A model generated the notes under the pieces. The model did no database searches. It saw only the letters and a list, made by a program, of their open reading frames with translations, and was not told where the DNA came from. Positions 48,359 through 60,700 of a stretch of 64,000 bases of DNA are shown here, piece by piece. The DNA lies in contig NC_071334.1 of assembly GCF_027744825.2 (NCBI RefSeq), positions 5,324,437-5,388,436 on the forward strand, written 5' to 3'. The translations under genes and the position numbers were made by a program. The stretch's first letter is position 1. Every line of letters starts with the position of its first letter. This DNA is from Synchiropus splendidus (taxonomy: Eukaryota; Chordata; Actinopteri; Syngnathiformes; Callionymidae).

Positions 48359-50430
48359 ATGGATGATGAGGTGGAGATTACAGACGTGGATGACGGTCAC
48401 TTCCCTCAAACGGAACCGGGCCCAGTAAAGAACCAGGACCTGGGCTACTTCACGGTGTTTGGTAACTCAACATTCATACACCTTAAGAAAAGAAAAGAGA
48501 CGAAACAGTATTGTTAATCGAGTCTAGAAAGTGGGCCGTTTGCGGCGAATGACGTGATAAGCTGACGAACACTTGTTCAGGCTGTGGTTAGCAGTGTAGC
48601 TGTCAGTGCAGCTTAGTCATGTTGCCTGCTGAACAGTCGGTGTGTCACCGGCCAGGTTTAACCATGAAGACGTCCGTCCGAAGCTTATCGCAACTTCCGC
48701 ACTAGAGAAGCTCCTTTTTGTGACTGCATCGTCTCATTTTGCCAGAACAGCGGTTGGTTCCGTCTGTTGTGCTAATGTCGTGCTGTAGTTTTGTCACGAT
48801 ATAAACAAGTCTTTGCCAATACATTTAGGATATAAGGTACATGTACACTTTAATGAGCGGATTCCGAAGTATTTTACCGGAAAATTGCAATACTAAAACA
48901 TGGAACAGATGATTCTATTTTGGTTTTGTTCCGGTGTTTTAGAACCAGGAAGTGAAAGGTGAATTGAGAGGGCACTGGTGCTCGTCGTGCTCTGTGTTTG
49001 CCTAGTTAAACAACACATACCAGCTATTCCTTTGCCTTTTATTTTAGTTTTAGCCTTTCCTTTGTAATGTGAACCTCGCTGATGCTCGGATGTTGCTGAT
49101 GACATGAGGTGCTTCACTCTGCTCTCTGCAGCGGGGGAGTTGCTGTCGGTGTATGGATGGTACCTGCTGGCGGCATCTGTCCTCCTCTACTTCCTGATTC
49201 TACACCTGAGCAAAAGAAGACCCGCTCAAGCATCCAACCGAACGACAAGTGGGACACAAGGTCTGCTCCCATTCTTTTGTTGTCTCTACTCATATTGACC
49301 ATTCACCCGAAGCATACAGTACACACAGTCTACTGTGAGTTCCACAGTAGCATGATATTTGTTCACATTATTGTATGTTTCTTAACTTTAATGCATCAAG
49401 TTGCTCAACATCCACCATCATATTGATGCATTTTTAGATGCAGATTTCGTAGCCAGACGTCAGGAGGCGATGGAGGCAGCTCGCCGACGGATGCAGGAGG
49501 AGCTGGATGCCAAGGCTCTTCTCTTTAAGGAGAAGCAGCAGCAGGTAAATGTCTGGAAGTACAGGTCTTGTTAGTGATGAGCTGAACCATGACTGTTTTC
49601 TTTTCTAACAGCAAGAAGAAGAGAGGAGGAAGCAGAAGATTGAGAGCTGGGAGAGCATGCAGCAGGGGAAGAGTTATAAAGCCAAACTGTCCCAGGTCAG
49701 TTCAGCTCCAGGCTCCTGAAGTGATGCGTAACATGGTCCTGTATTGTCCACCAGAGTGGAGAAGTGGACGGCCCATGTATTTTGTCAAAGCCGCTTGGTG
49801 AAGACTAGTTTCGCTTCCATGTTTCGTTTTCCATGCCAGATAAGATAGGAGACTGTAACGGAGGACTGGACGAAGAGGGCTGCAATATTACAATTTATTT
49901 TGAGGCGATTATGTAACTGTGATGTCTGTGTGTGTGTGGTGTCCTACGCAGCCTGCTGAGGACAGCAGCTCGTCTGTGGCGTCGCTCAAACCAAAGACTG
50001 ACAAGAAGCCTCTCCGCAGCTCTGGTAGGTGCAAACGTGGTGTCATGACAGACGTTCAAGAACATCGCGGTTATCGTTTTTTATTTTGGATGTACAACCA
50101 TGTAGCCAAACCACATGAATCACAGCAATTGTTAAACAAAGAAGGGCACCTGAATGGTGGTCCTAATGTTATGGAACTGGATTATACTTCTATGTTGTCG
50201 TGAAGATTGAAGGAATTGGTGCAGCAAGTACATGAATTCTTGTTGGATCCTTGTATGGTTCGACTGTGTTGCAAATGACGCAGGACGAAGCTAGAAATGA
50301 GTCGATTTGGTCTTGACCTGTGCGCCCCTGTGTCTCAGACTACAACCCCCTGGCAGGAGGAGGAGGAGGAGGCGGCTCGTGCTCCTGGAGGCCTGGCAGA
50401 AGAGGTCCATCATCTGGTGGATGAGGTTAA
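48359..50430 (+). CDS. selenos: Selenoprotein S (VIMP), 6 exons, 195 aa with Sec at residue 194
   Basis: Single-pass ER membrane protein that recruits the ATPase p97/VCP to Derlin complexes in ER-associated degradation; its C-terminal Cys-Sec pair is a redox centre. Exons: 48359-48461, 49132-49260, 49438-49544, 49612-49695, 49952-50024 and 50339-50430, in frame with GT/AG borders (one weaker donor, GTCTGC after 49260). The start is the first ATG, giving MDDEVEITDVDD. A membrane segment lies at residues 40-60 (VYGWYLLAASVLLYFLILHL). Next come the VCP-binding helix (RRQEAMEAARRRMQEELDAK, about 84-103), KIESWESMQQGKSYK, the Gly run and SCSWRPGRRGPSSGG, then TGA (50422-50424), GGT, TAA. The TGA is read as selenocysteine: Cys180 and Sec194 are 14 apart, as in human (174/188). 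Ordinary gene finders would stop two codons early. Confidence 0.98.
50422..50424 (+). other. selenos: In-frame UGA selenocysteine codon of selenos
   Basis: TGA is followed by one Gly codon and a TAA stop, giving the family C-terminus GGUG. The SECIS element about 185 bases downstream supports recoding. Confidence 0.95.
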
Positions 50431-50595
50431 AGTCAGTCAGAGACCACCATCTCTGACACCCTGAAGTCCACACTGACCGACTGAACCCAAGCTCACTGAC
50501 TCTCCAGATCCTTCCCTGTCTCCACCTTCTTCAGTTACACACTTATGTCCTGTAGTGACCAAACGACTCTCCTTTCTTCCTGTCCTCATTGTCTG

Positions 50596-50670
50596 ATGTG
50601 AGCTTGTAATGAAGCCTTGCCTGTAAACGGTCACTGACCGGCAGGTTTGTCCGATGACGTTCGCGGTCAG
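50596..50670 (+). promoter_or_regulatory. selenos: SECIS element in selenos 3' UTR (form 2-like)
   Basis: The non-Watson-Crick quartet is visible as ATGA at 50609-50612 and CGAT at 50652-50655. The apical AAA is at 50625-50627, 12 bases after ATGA. Helix II can pair tgcctg with caggt/gca-type partners, and cggtc-act-gaccg (50628-50640) forms a mini-stem on the apical loop, the mark of a form 2 SECIS. It is required for UGA decoding by SBP2 and the Sec-specific elongation factor. Confidence 0.9.
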
Positions 50671-50777
50671 TGTTTATTTTTCTATATTTTACCGCGTCTC
50701 TGAGTAAGAAGAATGACATATTGGTGATTAATACATAACAAATGCAGAGATTACATTTGTATGCAGTTTGTGAATGG

Positions 50778-50783
50778 AATAAA
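50778..50783 (+). terminator. selenos: selenos polyadenylation signal AATAAA
   Basis: Canonical aataaa in the 3' UTR, about 350 bases past the stop codon and after the SECIS element, as needed for the SECIS to be in the mRNA. Confidence 0.75.
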
Positions 50784-51199
50784 CATTGACAATATCAGCT
50801 CTGATGGAGGTTTTTTAAATCAATGCACCGAAGACTGTAACGATGGTAGTTGGTAAAGCGTCCACTGGAGGGTGCCATGGACTAGTTGGTGACCAATACA
50901 CGATGCGGCGATGTTGCGTTTTGGGGTCATCTCTGTGCTGTAAAAATCTTGTCTTGAAAGTTATTTTCCTCTTTTTTTCTCTTAACCAGTTCACTCCTCA
51001 CTGTAATTTGATCATCATTACTTACCTATGTATACAATGTTTTATTACAATGTTCTTATTAACTACGTCTCAAGTACTTAATCTCTTTTGCAAACAATAT
51101 TAATCTTAACATTCGGTGAAGAATGAGAGATTGTATAAGGCGTCGTGTAAATTTCCTTTTTTTTTGTTTATTGGATTTTACAGTAGACGTTTTAAAAGT

Positions 51200-51744
51200 G
51201 TGAGAAATGCACGTGAAGGCACGGCGGCAAATGAAGTGAAGCGTTGAGATTTTCGAGGTGCAGTGAAGGCATCAGCGGTGGCTCGCGGGGAGCCGCACAG
51301 GCAGCCAGTCACATCGCTGCTACGGAAGTTCGCTTGGTTCAAACCTCCTGTTAAACCTCTCTGACGGTCAGACCGAGGTGGAATGGTCAGATAATGGCGA
51401 GGACGGACCCGTTGCTCGAGGCGGAGAAAAAAACCCAGCGTCTTTGCTGATGGGCGTTGAACATTGGCGGAAGGTCGACGGCGACGGACGAGTCGCAGAG
51501 CAGGAGGAGCGGCGGCAGAAGAGCGGCGGCTCAGACGCGTTCAGGTGGCGGCGGTGATGCTACGTAGGCAGCTGAGAGAAAAGGGCTTCTCGAACCCGAC
51601 GGAGCGCGCGTGAGCTCAGCTCAGCACAGCACTCACGGCACCGGCTCCCCTTTACTGTCATTGAAATCACTCGTTTTGCGCGGACGAGGAGCCTGTCGAG
51701 GTCTGCGCGCGGAGCCAGGACGAGCTGGTGAAGTTTTTTCGGGA
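51200..51744 (+). promoter_or_regulatory. chsy1: CpG-island promoter and 5' UTR of chsy1
   Basis: From about 51215 the sequence becomes rich in CpG (gcacggcggcaaat, gaggcgg, gcggcgacgg-like words) and stays so to about 52070, covering exon 1. This is a typical CpG-island promoter without an obvious TATA box. An in-frame upstream ATG is at 51610. The stretch between the selenos poly(A) signal and 51200 shows nothing recognisable. Confidence 0.6.
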
Positions 51745-54700
51745 ATGGCAGGTCGAAGCCGGAGAGCATGGTTTAGCGTTTTGCTGGGGCTGGTGGTCGG
51801 GTTCACGCTGGCTTCCAGACTCATCCTGCCGCGGGCCAGCGAGCTGAAGAAAGCCGGGCACAAGCGGAAGGCGAGCCCGTCCGCCTGCGGCTTGAGGAAG
51901 GAGTACGGCGCGGCGCTGTGGTCACCGCAGGATAACGGTTCACCGGCGACCGAGAAGCCCGGCTCGCGGTCCAGCCGCTTCCTCTTCGTCGGAGTCATGA
52001 CTGCCCAGAAGTACCTGAACAACCGGGCCGTGGCGGCGCACAGGTACGTGTACGTGCTCGGCTCACCTGGTGCTGGTGCCGCGGCACCGAGGCCTCTGTG
52101 TTCAGCGTGGGTCTCATTTGGGTTCGGGACCACCTACCAGCAGCCCTAATGTTGCACAGTGTTTTGTTGAAAAGCGGCTCAATGCCCGTGACTCCTGTCA
52201 CCCTGAGCGACCGGCTTCTTTCTTTCTACTCAGCCTGCCCAAATGGTCCCGCTCCATCTTCAGCTTGGATCCTGTTCAGACCTTCTGATAAAGCACGTGT
52301 AGTCATCCACTAAACCTCACAATTGAACCAAAAAGATTTTCACCACCGACGCTGTGCGTTTGGAAATTTCACTTTTGACCAGTCCTTAAGTAAATTGAGG
52401 TAGAATCTCGTTTATTTCTTTCAATAAATGCAACAATAAAATCAATTTTAAGTTGGAAACTGTTGAATTTTACAGTAGGACACTGATGCTCACCCTGTTT
52501 GAAGATAGTGGAGATAGAATTCTTCCTCTTTATCAACCTGATTTAAGCTGCAATGTTGCTGTTTAAACACCTCCTTCAGGGTCGGTTGTATCAGTCTGTA
52601 TTTAGTCTCTCGCTGCTTATGATTTCCACTCTGCTAACCCCGTTTGACCCTCTGGCTGCTCCATGTGGCATCATATCTTGATCTATCCCGTGTGTCACTG
52701 TTCTGCCTCCTGAGACAAAGATTCACGCTCTAATATTTTAAGCTGCTAGTGACGCTGAGCATGAGTCAAACTCTGGAGTTGAAGATAAATTGGGACTGCA
52801 AGGTCTACCTGTGTGGCTGGGGGTCACCTGTGGTCCTTCCACTCTCACACGCTCTACTGTTCATGAGCTTTGACCGTGAAAGCGTCTGATGATTCAGTGA
52901 GTGAGTCTGCCATAGTGTCTGCCTTTCTGTCTAGAAATTTGTGTTGTGTTCTCCTACATTATGTGGCTTTAGGCGCTCTAGTTTCCTCCCCAATCCAAAC
53001 CTGAGTTTTTTTTTTTTAATGTATGTAGACAGTGATGTGACAGGCCAGTTCCTGTTTTCTGCTATGGATTTGATAGCAAGAAAAAGGTAGAAGATGATCA
53101 ACAAATCCAATCTTTCATTCTTTGTTATGTGTATTTGTTTTAGTAATAATCCTATTCATGTAACAGGAGCCTTTCGCAACTGAATATTGTCTTACTCATG
53201 TGCCATCAACATACAGTTCATCTCGTTCTATTATGATTTGTTTTTTGTCCTTGTTTTTATCTGGAGGAACTCAGCGATAATGTTTTACACCATCAGCCCT
53301 GAAGAATTAAACCCCCTTTCTAAGCTGATCTGGTTGAGGTCTAGTTATATCCCAGCTTCCCCTCGAGCTCACGCTCACCACTGGTCACTATATCATCAGC
53401 AAACATCAATGCATGTCAAAATAAACATCTTGATATGCAGTCAAATATGAGCACTTACCTAGCTGCAGCGTATTTGTGTTGTTAAATCATCTGGATTCAC
53501 ATGGAAAGATCCTTCAACATCCCCTGAACCGCAAGTTTAATTCCTGCAGATTTGAACCAGCAGAACTAATGCGAGAACCAGCTCCCGAAGTAGGGTTGCT
53601 ATTTGAGTCAGTCATTTGAAGTTGGTCCGGTTCCGCTTAAATTTTGGTAATGACTCATGAAATTCTTGCGCACCACGTCTGCCTGAAAATCCGGGTTTGC
53701 ACCCCGTAATTATAGAACGAGAATTTGCTTTGGAGCTCAACTTTTCAGTGTCGCGTGGTTCATGGTTTCATGTCACGATGTGGTGAAATATACCAGCGCA
53801 CAGCCGTCAGATTTTTGTTAGTCCGACAGCATTTCTCAGCGGTTTCTCACTGAATTCATTGTTTCGTGAAGATAATGGCGCTATGTGGTTTGTTTAAGCT
53901 ACTGTGCTTAATTGCTTTGTTAATTACTTTGGCTCCTCACTCATTTATTATCTCTCGTTTATCCCCTTCACAGCCAGTTCCAGTTTTTAGAACTGGCCAG
54001 AGAAACAGGCTTTATTTTTCCAAAAGTTTTTTCTTTAACGTGTAGTTTAAATGACAGGCTCCGGTCACATGTTTTGTGGGAGGAAACCAAAGTGCCTTGA
54101 GAAAACCAACACACTGCAAGGACCGAAGTTTGCGCCACACCACACAGTTGCCTCAAGCTGGATTTGAACGCTGGCGACTCTCTTGTTGAAAGGCTGTAGC
54201 ACTGACCACGACACACAGTGCTGCCCCCTGCATGTCTAAATGTGTTATTGTTAGTTGCTGTGGATGGTGTAGTTAGTCTGCCGCGATGGTAGACTCTGCC
54301 ACACCATTGTTGAGCGTCCGTGGTTGTTGATACCATTGAAATATCTGCCAGTGAGCCTGTACTTCCTGTCCAAGTTTGCCCTGCCGCTCCGCTCCTCTCT
54401 TGGCTCTGGACCTGCTCTGCTACTTTTGTTCCTCAGGGATGACGTTGTGGAAAAACATTGCTGATTTTCACTGGCTGGAATCTTTTAATGGCACTCTAGA
54501 GTTGGAATTAGGCCTAAATCTTCTTCCGAAACTCAGATGCCAACAGAAGCATTGATGTTGCGGCGGCCGATTTTCGTCTGGTGAAAGCTTTTCCCTCCAG
54601 GGGGTTCACTCCTAATGAGGAGACGTCTGGATTGAAGACAACTCTCGCTTAATGCTTGGAACCGTTTAATTTCACACACAGCCCAGATAAAAGCAAAGTT

Positions 54701-57700
54701 TAATGTTTGTCACTCAAGCTTTAGACGGTGAATAGCATCAAGCATTAGCACGCTGGACTCCTGCACAAAGATGCTGACACAAGTTTGTGAGAGTTCAGGA
54801 TTTCCGCATTAAAACCGCAGCTTCATTTTAAATGTGCCTGAGCCTCCAGCGTGTCCTGGATCTGCACTGGGGCCTCCTCAGTCTTGGACGTGCAGAAGAC
54901 TGAGTCACTCAATAGGAGTAGTGGTCTTGCTTTGATTCCCCCTCTGATGGCTGAGCTCCTGTTTTGCATGTGGCCAACCTGTGTATTCCTACTAGAGCTG
55001 GGAAAAAATAGATCCTGAAATATATTGCTAATTTATTTTGTGACAATATTAAACATTGATGTTTTTTTTAACCACATTTTGATGACAGCAAGATGCAACG
55101 TCACATCTGTTCCCTGCTCAACAGAGCAGCCGATCAAACGCACCATCAAACGCAGTTTAATACTCGTGACAAGCTTTTATGTTCAAACACCAACTATAGT
55201 CAAATGTAGACCAAGGACTGGTTGCTGGACTCACGTAGGTGATGCTAGCATCAGGCAGCCAAATGTCACTCCACAGCGCCATCTAGCAAACGTACCACAG
55301 ACTGCATTCATGATATAGATCCATATGAAGTCACTTGGCTAGAAAGGCCAGACACATGGGAAGTGTGGCCTGACAAAAGCCTCTTTTGCCAGAGTTTCAC
55401 GCTGCTTAGCCCTGTGCTAACATGTTAGCGCTCTCTCAGTATAGCTCTGGAGGATTGTAGCTACTGGAACAACACCATCTATGCCATGGATGGTCGTCCT
55501 GGGCTGTAAAACTGCAGGGAAAGTAGTTGGATATTGGTGATTTAATCCAGCTGCCACGGCGTCTCTCTCATTGGTCTGTGATAACGCAAACTCAATCGCT
55601 GAAACTATTTAGCCCCCAAAATATTACTGTCAGAACCTGTTCTGGCTCCTTGTGATTGGCTGCTTTGTGTATTTATAAAAAGTACGGACCAAAGGTAGTA
55701 AGTAAGGACCAAATACGTATCGTCCTCACCTTATTGCCGCAGGTGAGGGAAACCCTCATACTAACCTCAGGGTTAGGGTTAACTTCAAAAGTAATGGCAG
55801 TCTATATCTCCCTCGTACTTATGTACAACCAGGGAGCAGGAAGGCTGTCTTAGGTAGAAGTCAACCCGAACTTTCAAAAAAGACAAGCGGGCCTTGGGTT
55901 TCTGGTGAGATGTCCTTTTAATAATGTAGACAGCAGCGATTGGGATATAAATGTCTCATCTGTGGGGTGTTTAGTTGATATGAAGCTTCCAAACATTATT
56001 TCACGGAACATTGTCCTCATCCATTTCCATGGCAGCACGTCATAACTGACTAAAACCTAAGTACCTTATGCTTCCATAGTTATGATTAATGACACTCTTC
56101 AGCAGAAGTGGAACGATCACCTTTACTTGATTAACTGGAAGTAACAATCGCCTGTTGTTTGTACGGTCTTGAAAATATCCCTTTTTATAGCAGCCGAATG
56201 TATTAAAAAAGTTATTGGGTTTTGCCAGACTTTAAAATGCCAAATGTGGCAATTAGAATGTGAAGGAGACGAGTAACCTCACGCCATTGCTGATATCTGT
56301 GTGCAGTAGGGTTCTGAAACTCCTGAATTTTGAATTCTGTGTTGCGGAAATGTAGTGATGTGTTGGTTCTTTTTACCTCAAATAATAGCAACTTATTTAA
56401 TTTACCATGAACTCTTCGCTCCGCACGCCCTATGAAGTCTGTTACACGCCCTGCTTCACTCTAAAATGTACTGAATTGTCCACACTGGTGACCTAAACAT
56501 TAGGGGTGTAAGAAAATGTCGATATGCTCAGATACCCTGATACTTGACTGCATGATATTATATCAATATTTTTGCTGAAATATCTCCATACTTGTGTTAT
56601 TTGTGTCCCGATATTTTATATTGGCTATATTAATATTTAATACATATATATACTTCGATATGCAGCTGCATTTGTGACATGTTTGATATGAACGTTTTGT
56701 TTTTGTACACACTGTTATTTGGTTGTTAAGCGGTATATACCTGACAGTCTTAACTGAAGTTAGGTCGTAACAATAAACTTGCTTTCATGTTCATAATACT
56801 GTCCTGCATCGTCAGATTTCCCCCCTTAAGATGATGGTTGTAATAACAGTATATTGCTGAGCCAATAGTATCGCAATATATGACGATGTATCGTATCACC
56901 GCTCCCGTATCGGGATACGTATCGTATTGCAAGATAGGTGCCGATACGCAGCCCTTATCGTCCTGGTCTTGTCATCTAAATTCCACATTGTCTGTCATAA
57001 CCCACCAGGAAACTCATCTGGCCACAGCGTGATATTTTTAGTTTTCCAGCTGAAGCTTCAGCTGAAAGGTGGGTATAAATAATAACAAAGACATTGACTG
57101 TTCCTTCTCTCCCTCTGAAGCCTCCTCTGTCTGCAGATCATAAATTTCATCAGCTGCTTGTGTTGGCACTTGCACGTAATGATCCGTTTCTCTGTGCCGC
57201 GCTTTAGTGCCGTACACCACATGCATACTGTACGTCCGCAGGTTTGGCTCCTGGTTCTGCTCAGGCAGGAAAACTCCTTTCATATCAATTGACATATTTA
57301 TGTAGTGTCATTCCCACAGTGTGGAAACAGCTTCACTTTTGTGTGATGATCCCTGAAGCAGAAAGGATGAATCAGCAAGTAGTTCTTGAGAAAGAAACTT
57401 GTGAGAAAAAAAAAATCAAACGGCAGCTTTAACCCCTTGGTGTCTCTTTTTTTTTAACCCACCTCATCCTACATTAGCACCTTCAAAGTCACACTTCAGG
57501 AGGTCTGACTCTGTTGAAGGTTCTTAAAGTATAATGAAAATTCTCGTGCCTGAATACGTTTGGCGTCTTGCTGGTAACCTGTTGGAAATGATTCACTGAC
57601 CAGTGGATGCGCTGGTGTTAAAGTGTTATGCAGATCTGCATCGGTACATCTGAGATTGTCTGTATGAAGTTAACCCTTTTAGTTAGTTTAGTTAACCCTG

Positions 57701-60700
57701 GACTTTTTATGGCGTACTGTAGATATGGTGATAAACTGTGAAAGACAAGAACCCTGAACGTGACCCATTGTTGGGGAAGAGAATAAATCTCCTCAGTCAT
57801 CTAATTTGTATGTTATGACGTCGCCTGACGGCCGCCGCAGTACCTTATGTAACTTTTTACAGATGTTTCTCTGACCTACAGTGACTCATCCTCATCTCTC
57901 AAGCAGCAATGATGACGAGGTTTCCGCTAGGAAAAAACCCCCCCCGAATGGAATGCAGCTTATTTTCAGATTTACTGAATTAGTGACAATAAAAATGCTA
58001 GTTTTTAACCATGAATAGTAAATCTCTCTCCAGTCTGCAGCCTTCCTCACATGTCCGGCCGTAATTCACGACTTGAGTTCCGTGAGCAACGGACTTCAGT
58101 CCTGACGATGTTTCTTTCTGGATTTTTCTGTGAAAAACACGCCAACAAACGTCACGTTCATGTCTCCACCTTCATGGTGTGTTGAGTGTTGTCCGTTTGT
58201 TTTGATGTTTCTACTTTGTTTCAATACATTTGATCACGTGAGATTTCATATTTATGAAGAGATCATTTTTCTGAAGCCGTGGCAGTGCGCCACTCTCGTT
58301 TACACGTAGCAGAAACCCTGGATGATGACTGGGCGTCATCGCACTCGCTCGTGGTGGGACCATGAGCATCAAGGCAACATCAGACACCACCGTATTTTCC
58401 CCCAAGCTTCGACAGTGTCTGCTGCTGTTTCTGCCATTTCTTTTTCCTACAACAGATTAAGGGAGGAAGTAGAAATAAGTCTACACAGATGTGTGGCACG
58501 CTATATTCTTAACACAATGGGGCAGAATTGGACAAATATCGGCAGAGACCGATACAATGGAGGCAGATTGCGATGTGAAAAATGGCCCAAAAACTACCTC
58601 CAATACAAACACGCACTGAAATGCTGCTGATATTGAAGTTACAGGTGTCTGCCATCTGATACAAATTTCGTTCGGTCCATGATTTGGACAGTGTTTAACA
58701 TTTCCTGAAATTAATGCTAAACTACAGTAAACCATCAAGTTCAACTTTGAATGGTGTTTGACTGTAAGATCTCTCTCTGTTTTCAACGTATGTGTCTGTT
58801 AGTCTTTCAAATCTACTTATCTTTTCTAGGCTCCATCGCTATACAGTGCTACATTTGAGACGTGCTAAATATAGCTCAAATTCTCCGCACAATCGTCTAC
58901 AACATGTCATTATCTCCATCTTCATTCTGTCCCTTTTCTTCCTTCCAGCAGGACTATTTTAGGTTTCTGGTTCAGCGCGAGGGATTCAACTGAGCACTGA
59001 ATTAGCTTTTTATAGGGTCTGAAGTATTGTGTTGAAACAATGAGTGTTGGTGTTCATTACTATAGTAGCAATTGGTGCCTGATGCTGTTCAACTTTGTGG
59101 ACGCGGGATAAGTAGTAGAAAAGTCTTTAACTGTAGTGTAAACAGGCCCCTTGTCCTTCTCTGTCGCACATTTTTACAGGATGAGGTTTGTGTAGTTTGA
59201 GCTTTTCATCACCTGGTGAGGCAGCCGCGTCTAAAAGAAAAGAAAAAGAAGTGGGTACAGACATAAAGGGAAGCATCTGTTTTTGCTCCTGTGAATCACG
59301 TCTTTCCTTCTACTGCTTGTTATTACAGAGGTATTTATAGGGAGCACGTCTTATGGGTGTGATATGGTGATCTATGGATATAATTTGCTGGAAATGTAGT
59401 CATGGCTGTGCCTTACTTTTTAAATGGGTGCCCCACTGGAATGTAGGTGGTTGGTGCGTCACCGATAATATGCTTGTTTGCTTCGGGTCTGTTTAAATTG
59501 ATCTGCAATAGTGGGAAAAGTACTTTTTTTTTTGTATGACACTGAAATTTTGGCCATGAGACGTGGACCTTGTGAGTGAATCCATCCTGAAAATATGCCC
59601 AGCGTGCCACTTGTTGATGACCTCATGCTATGCAAGGTCCACAAGATTTACTTGATGCCTGTGTTGCAACTGTATCATCTGTATTGTCTTTTATCTAGGA
59701 CCTTGAATCAGGTTGCCCATAGCCCCGCCCCCAACCATAAACCGAACCATATGATTTTTTTATTTTTTTGCTCACATTTGGCAAGCGTCGCGTGACCTCC
59801 CCTGACCCTAGTTCTCCAAGTTTGCTTTGTGCCCTACAAAACACAGAAATGCTCCTCTGATTCAGTGGCTTGCAGTTACTTTTGCAAATAATTGTTTAAG
59901 GTTCGGAACTTTTTCCTCCTGTCATCAGACGTCCCAACAATAGCGCAGCGCAATTTCGCCCGCAAACAAATATGCCGCCTGCTATGGCTGCAAAAGGGTT
60001 GAGAGTCTGCAAATTTCTATCATATTCAGCAAAATTGTTGGAGGAAACAACCTTCTGTATGATGACACCCTCAGTTGGACATTATACATGGAGTAACTGG
60101 AAATTTCAGCGTCCTGCTATGAAAACTAAAACGTCCAATCTCTCACATTTTACAGCTTTGCGGTGGCCAGACACCACTTAAGCTATAAGCCTGGCTGGTA
60201 TTGTAATGTGTAGAATGTGATTTTGTGTTCGTAGAAGTAAAAAGTGTATCAACTGTCTTTTACAGGACGTGGGCTCAGACGATACCTGGTCGTGTGGAGT
60301 TCTTCTCCAGCGAAGGCTCAGACACCAGCATACCCATTCCCATCGTGGCTCTGCGGAATGTGGATGACTCCTACCCCCCACAGAAGAAGTCCTTTATGAT
60401 GCTCAAGTACATGCACGACCACTATCTAGACAAGTACGAGTGGTTCATGCGGGCCGATGACGACGTCTACATCAAGAGCGAGAAGCTGGAGAGCTTCCTG
60501 CGCAGCCTCAACAGCAGCGAGGCCATCTTTCTGGGGCAGACGGGCATGGGGGCCCGGGACGAGTTGGGCAAGCTGGCTCTGGAGCCAGGGGAGAACTTCT
60601 GTATGGGAGGGCCTGGAGTCATCATGAGCCGGGAGGTCCTCCGAAGGATGGTCCCGCACATCCGGGAATGTCTGCAGGAGATGTACACCACGCACGAGGA

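Larger units (their letters stand above)
52044..60265. other. chsy1 intron 1 (8.2 kb)
   Basis: Contains an L2/SINE-like fragment (54060-54235), an antisense LINE fragment (54838-54900), a family B MITE (56501-56957) and a family C repeat (57918-58320). No further coding exon was recognised; ORFs such as 58322-58630 fall in or next to repeats. Confidence 0.7.

Noticed and set aside
50422..50424. TGA as the stop codon of selenos
   Set aside because: The codon after next is TAA, the family ends in GGUG, and a SECIS element is present.
50838..50900. tRNA-like stretch (ggtagttggtaaagcgtcc...)
   Set aside because: Resembles a D-arm by chance; no matching acceptor, anticodon or T arms could be assembled.
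51633..52133. Minus-strand ORF of 166 codons
   Set aside because: Antisense shadow of chsy1 exon 1 in a CpG island.
60426..60695. Minus-strand ORFs opposite chsy1 exon 2
   Set aside because: Shadows of the conserved GT31 exon; no family match.
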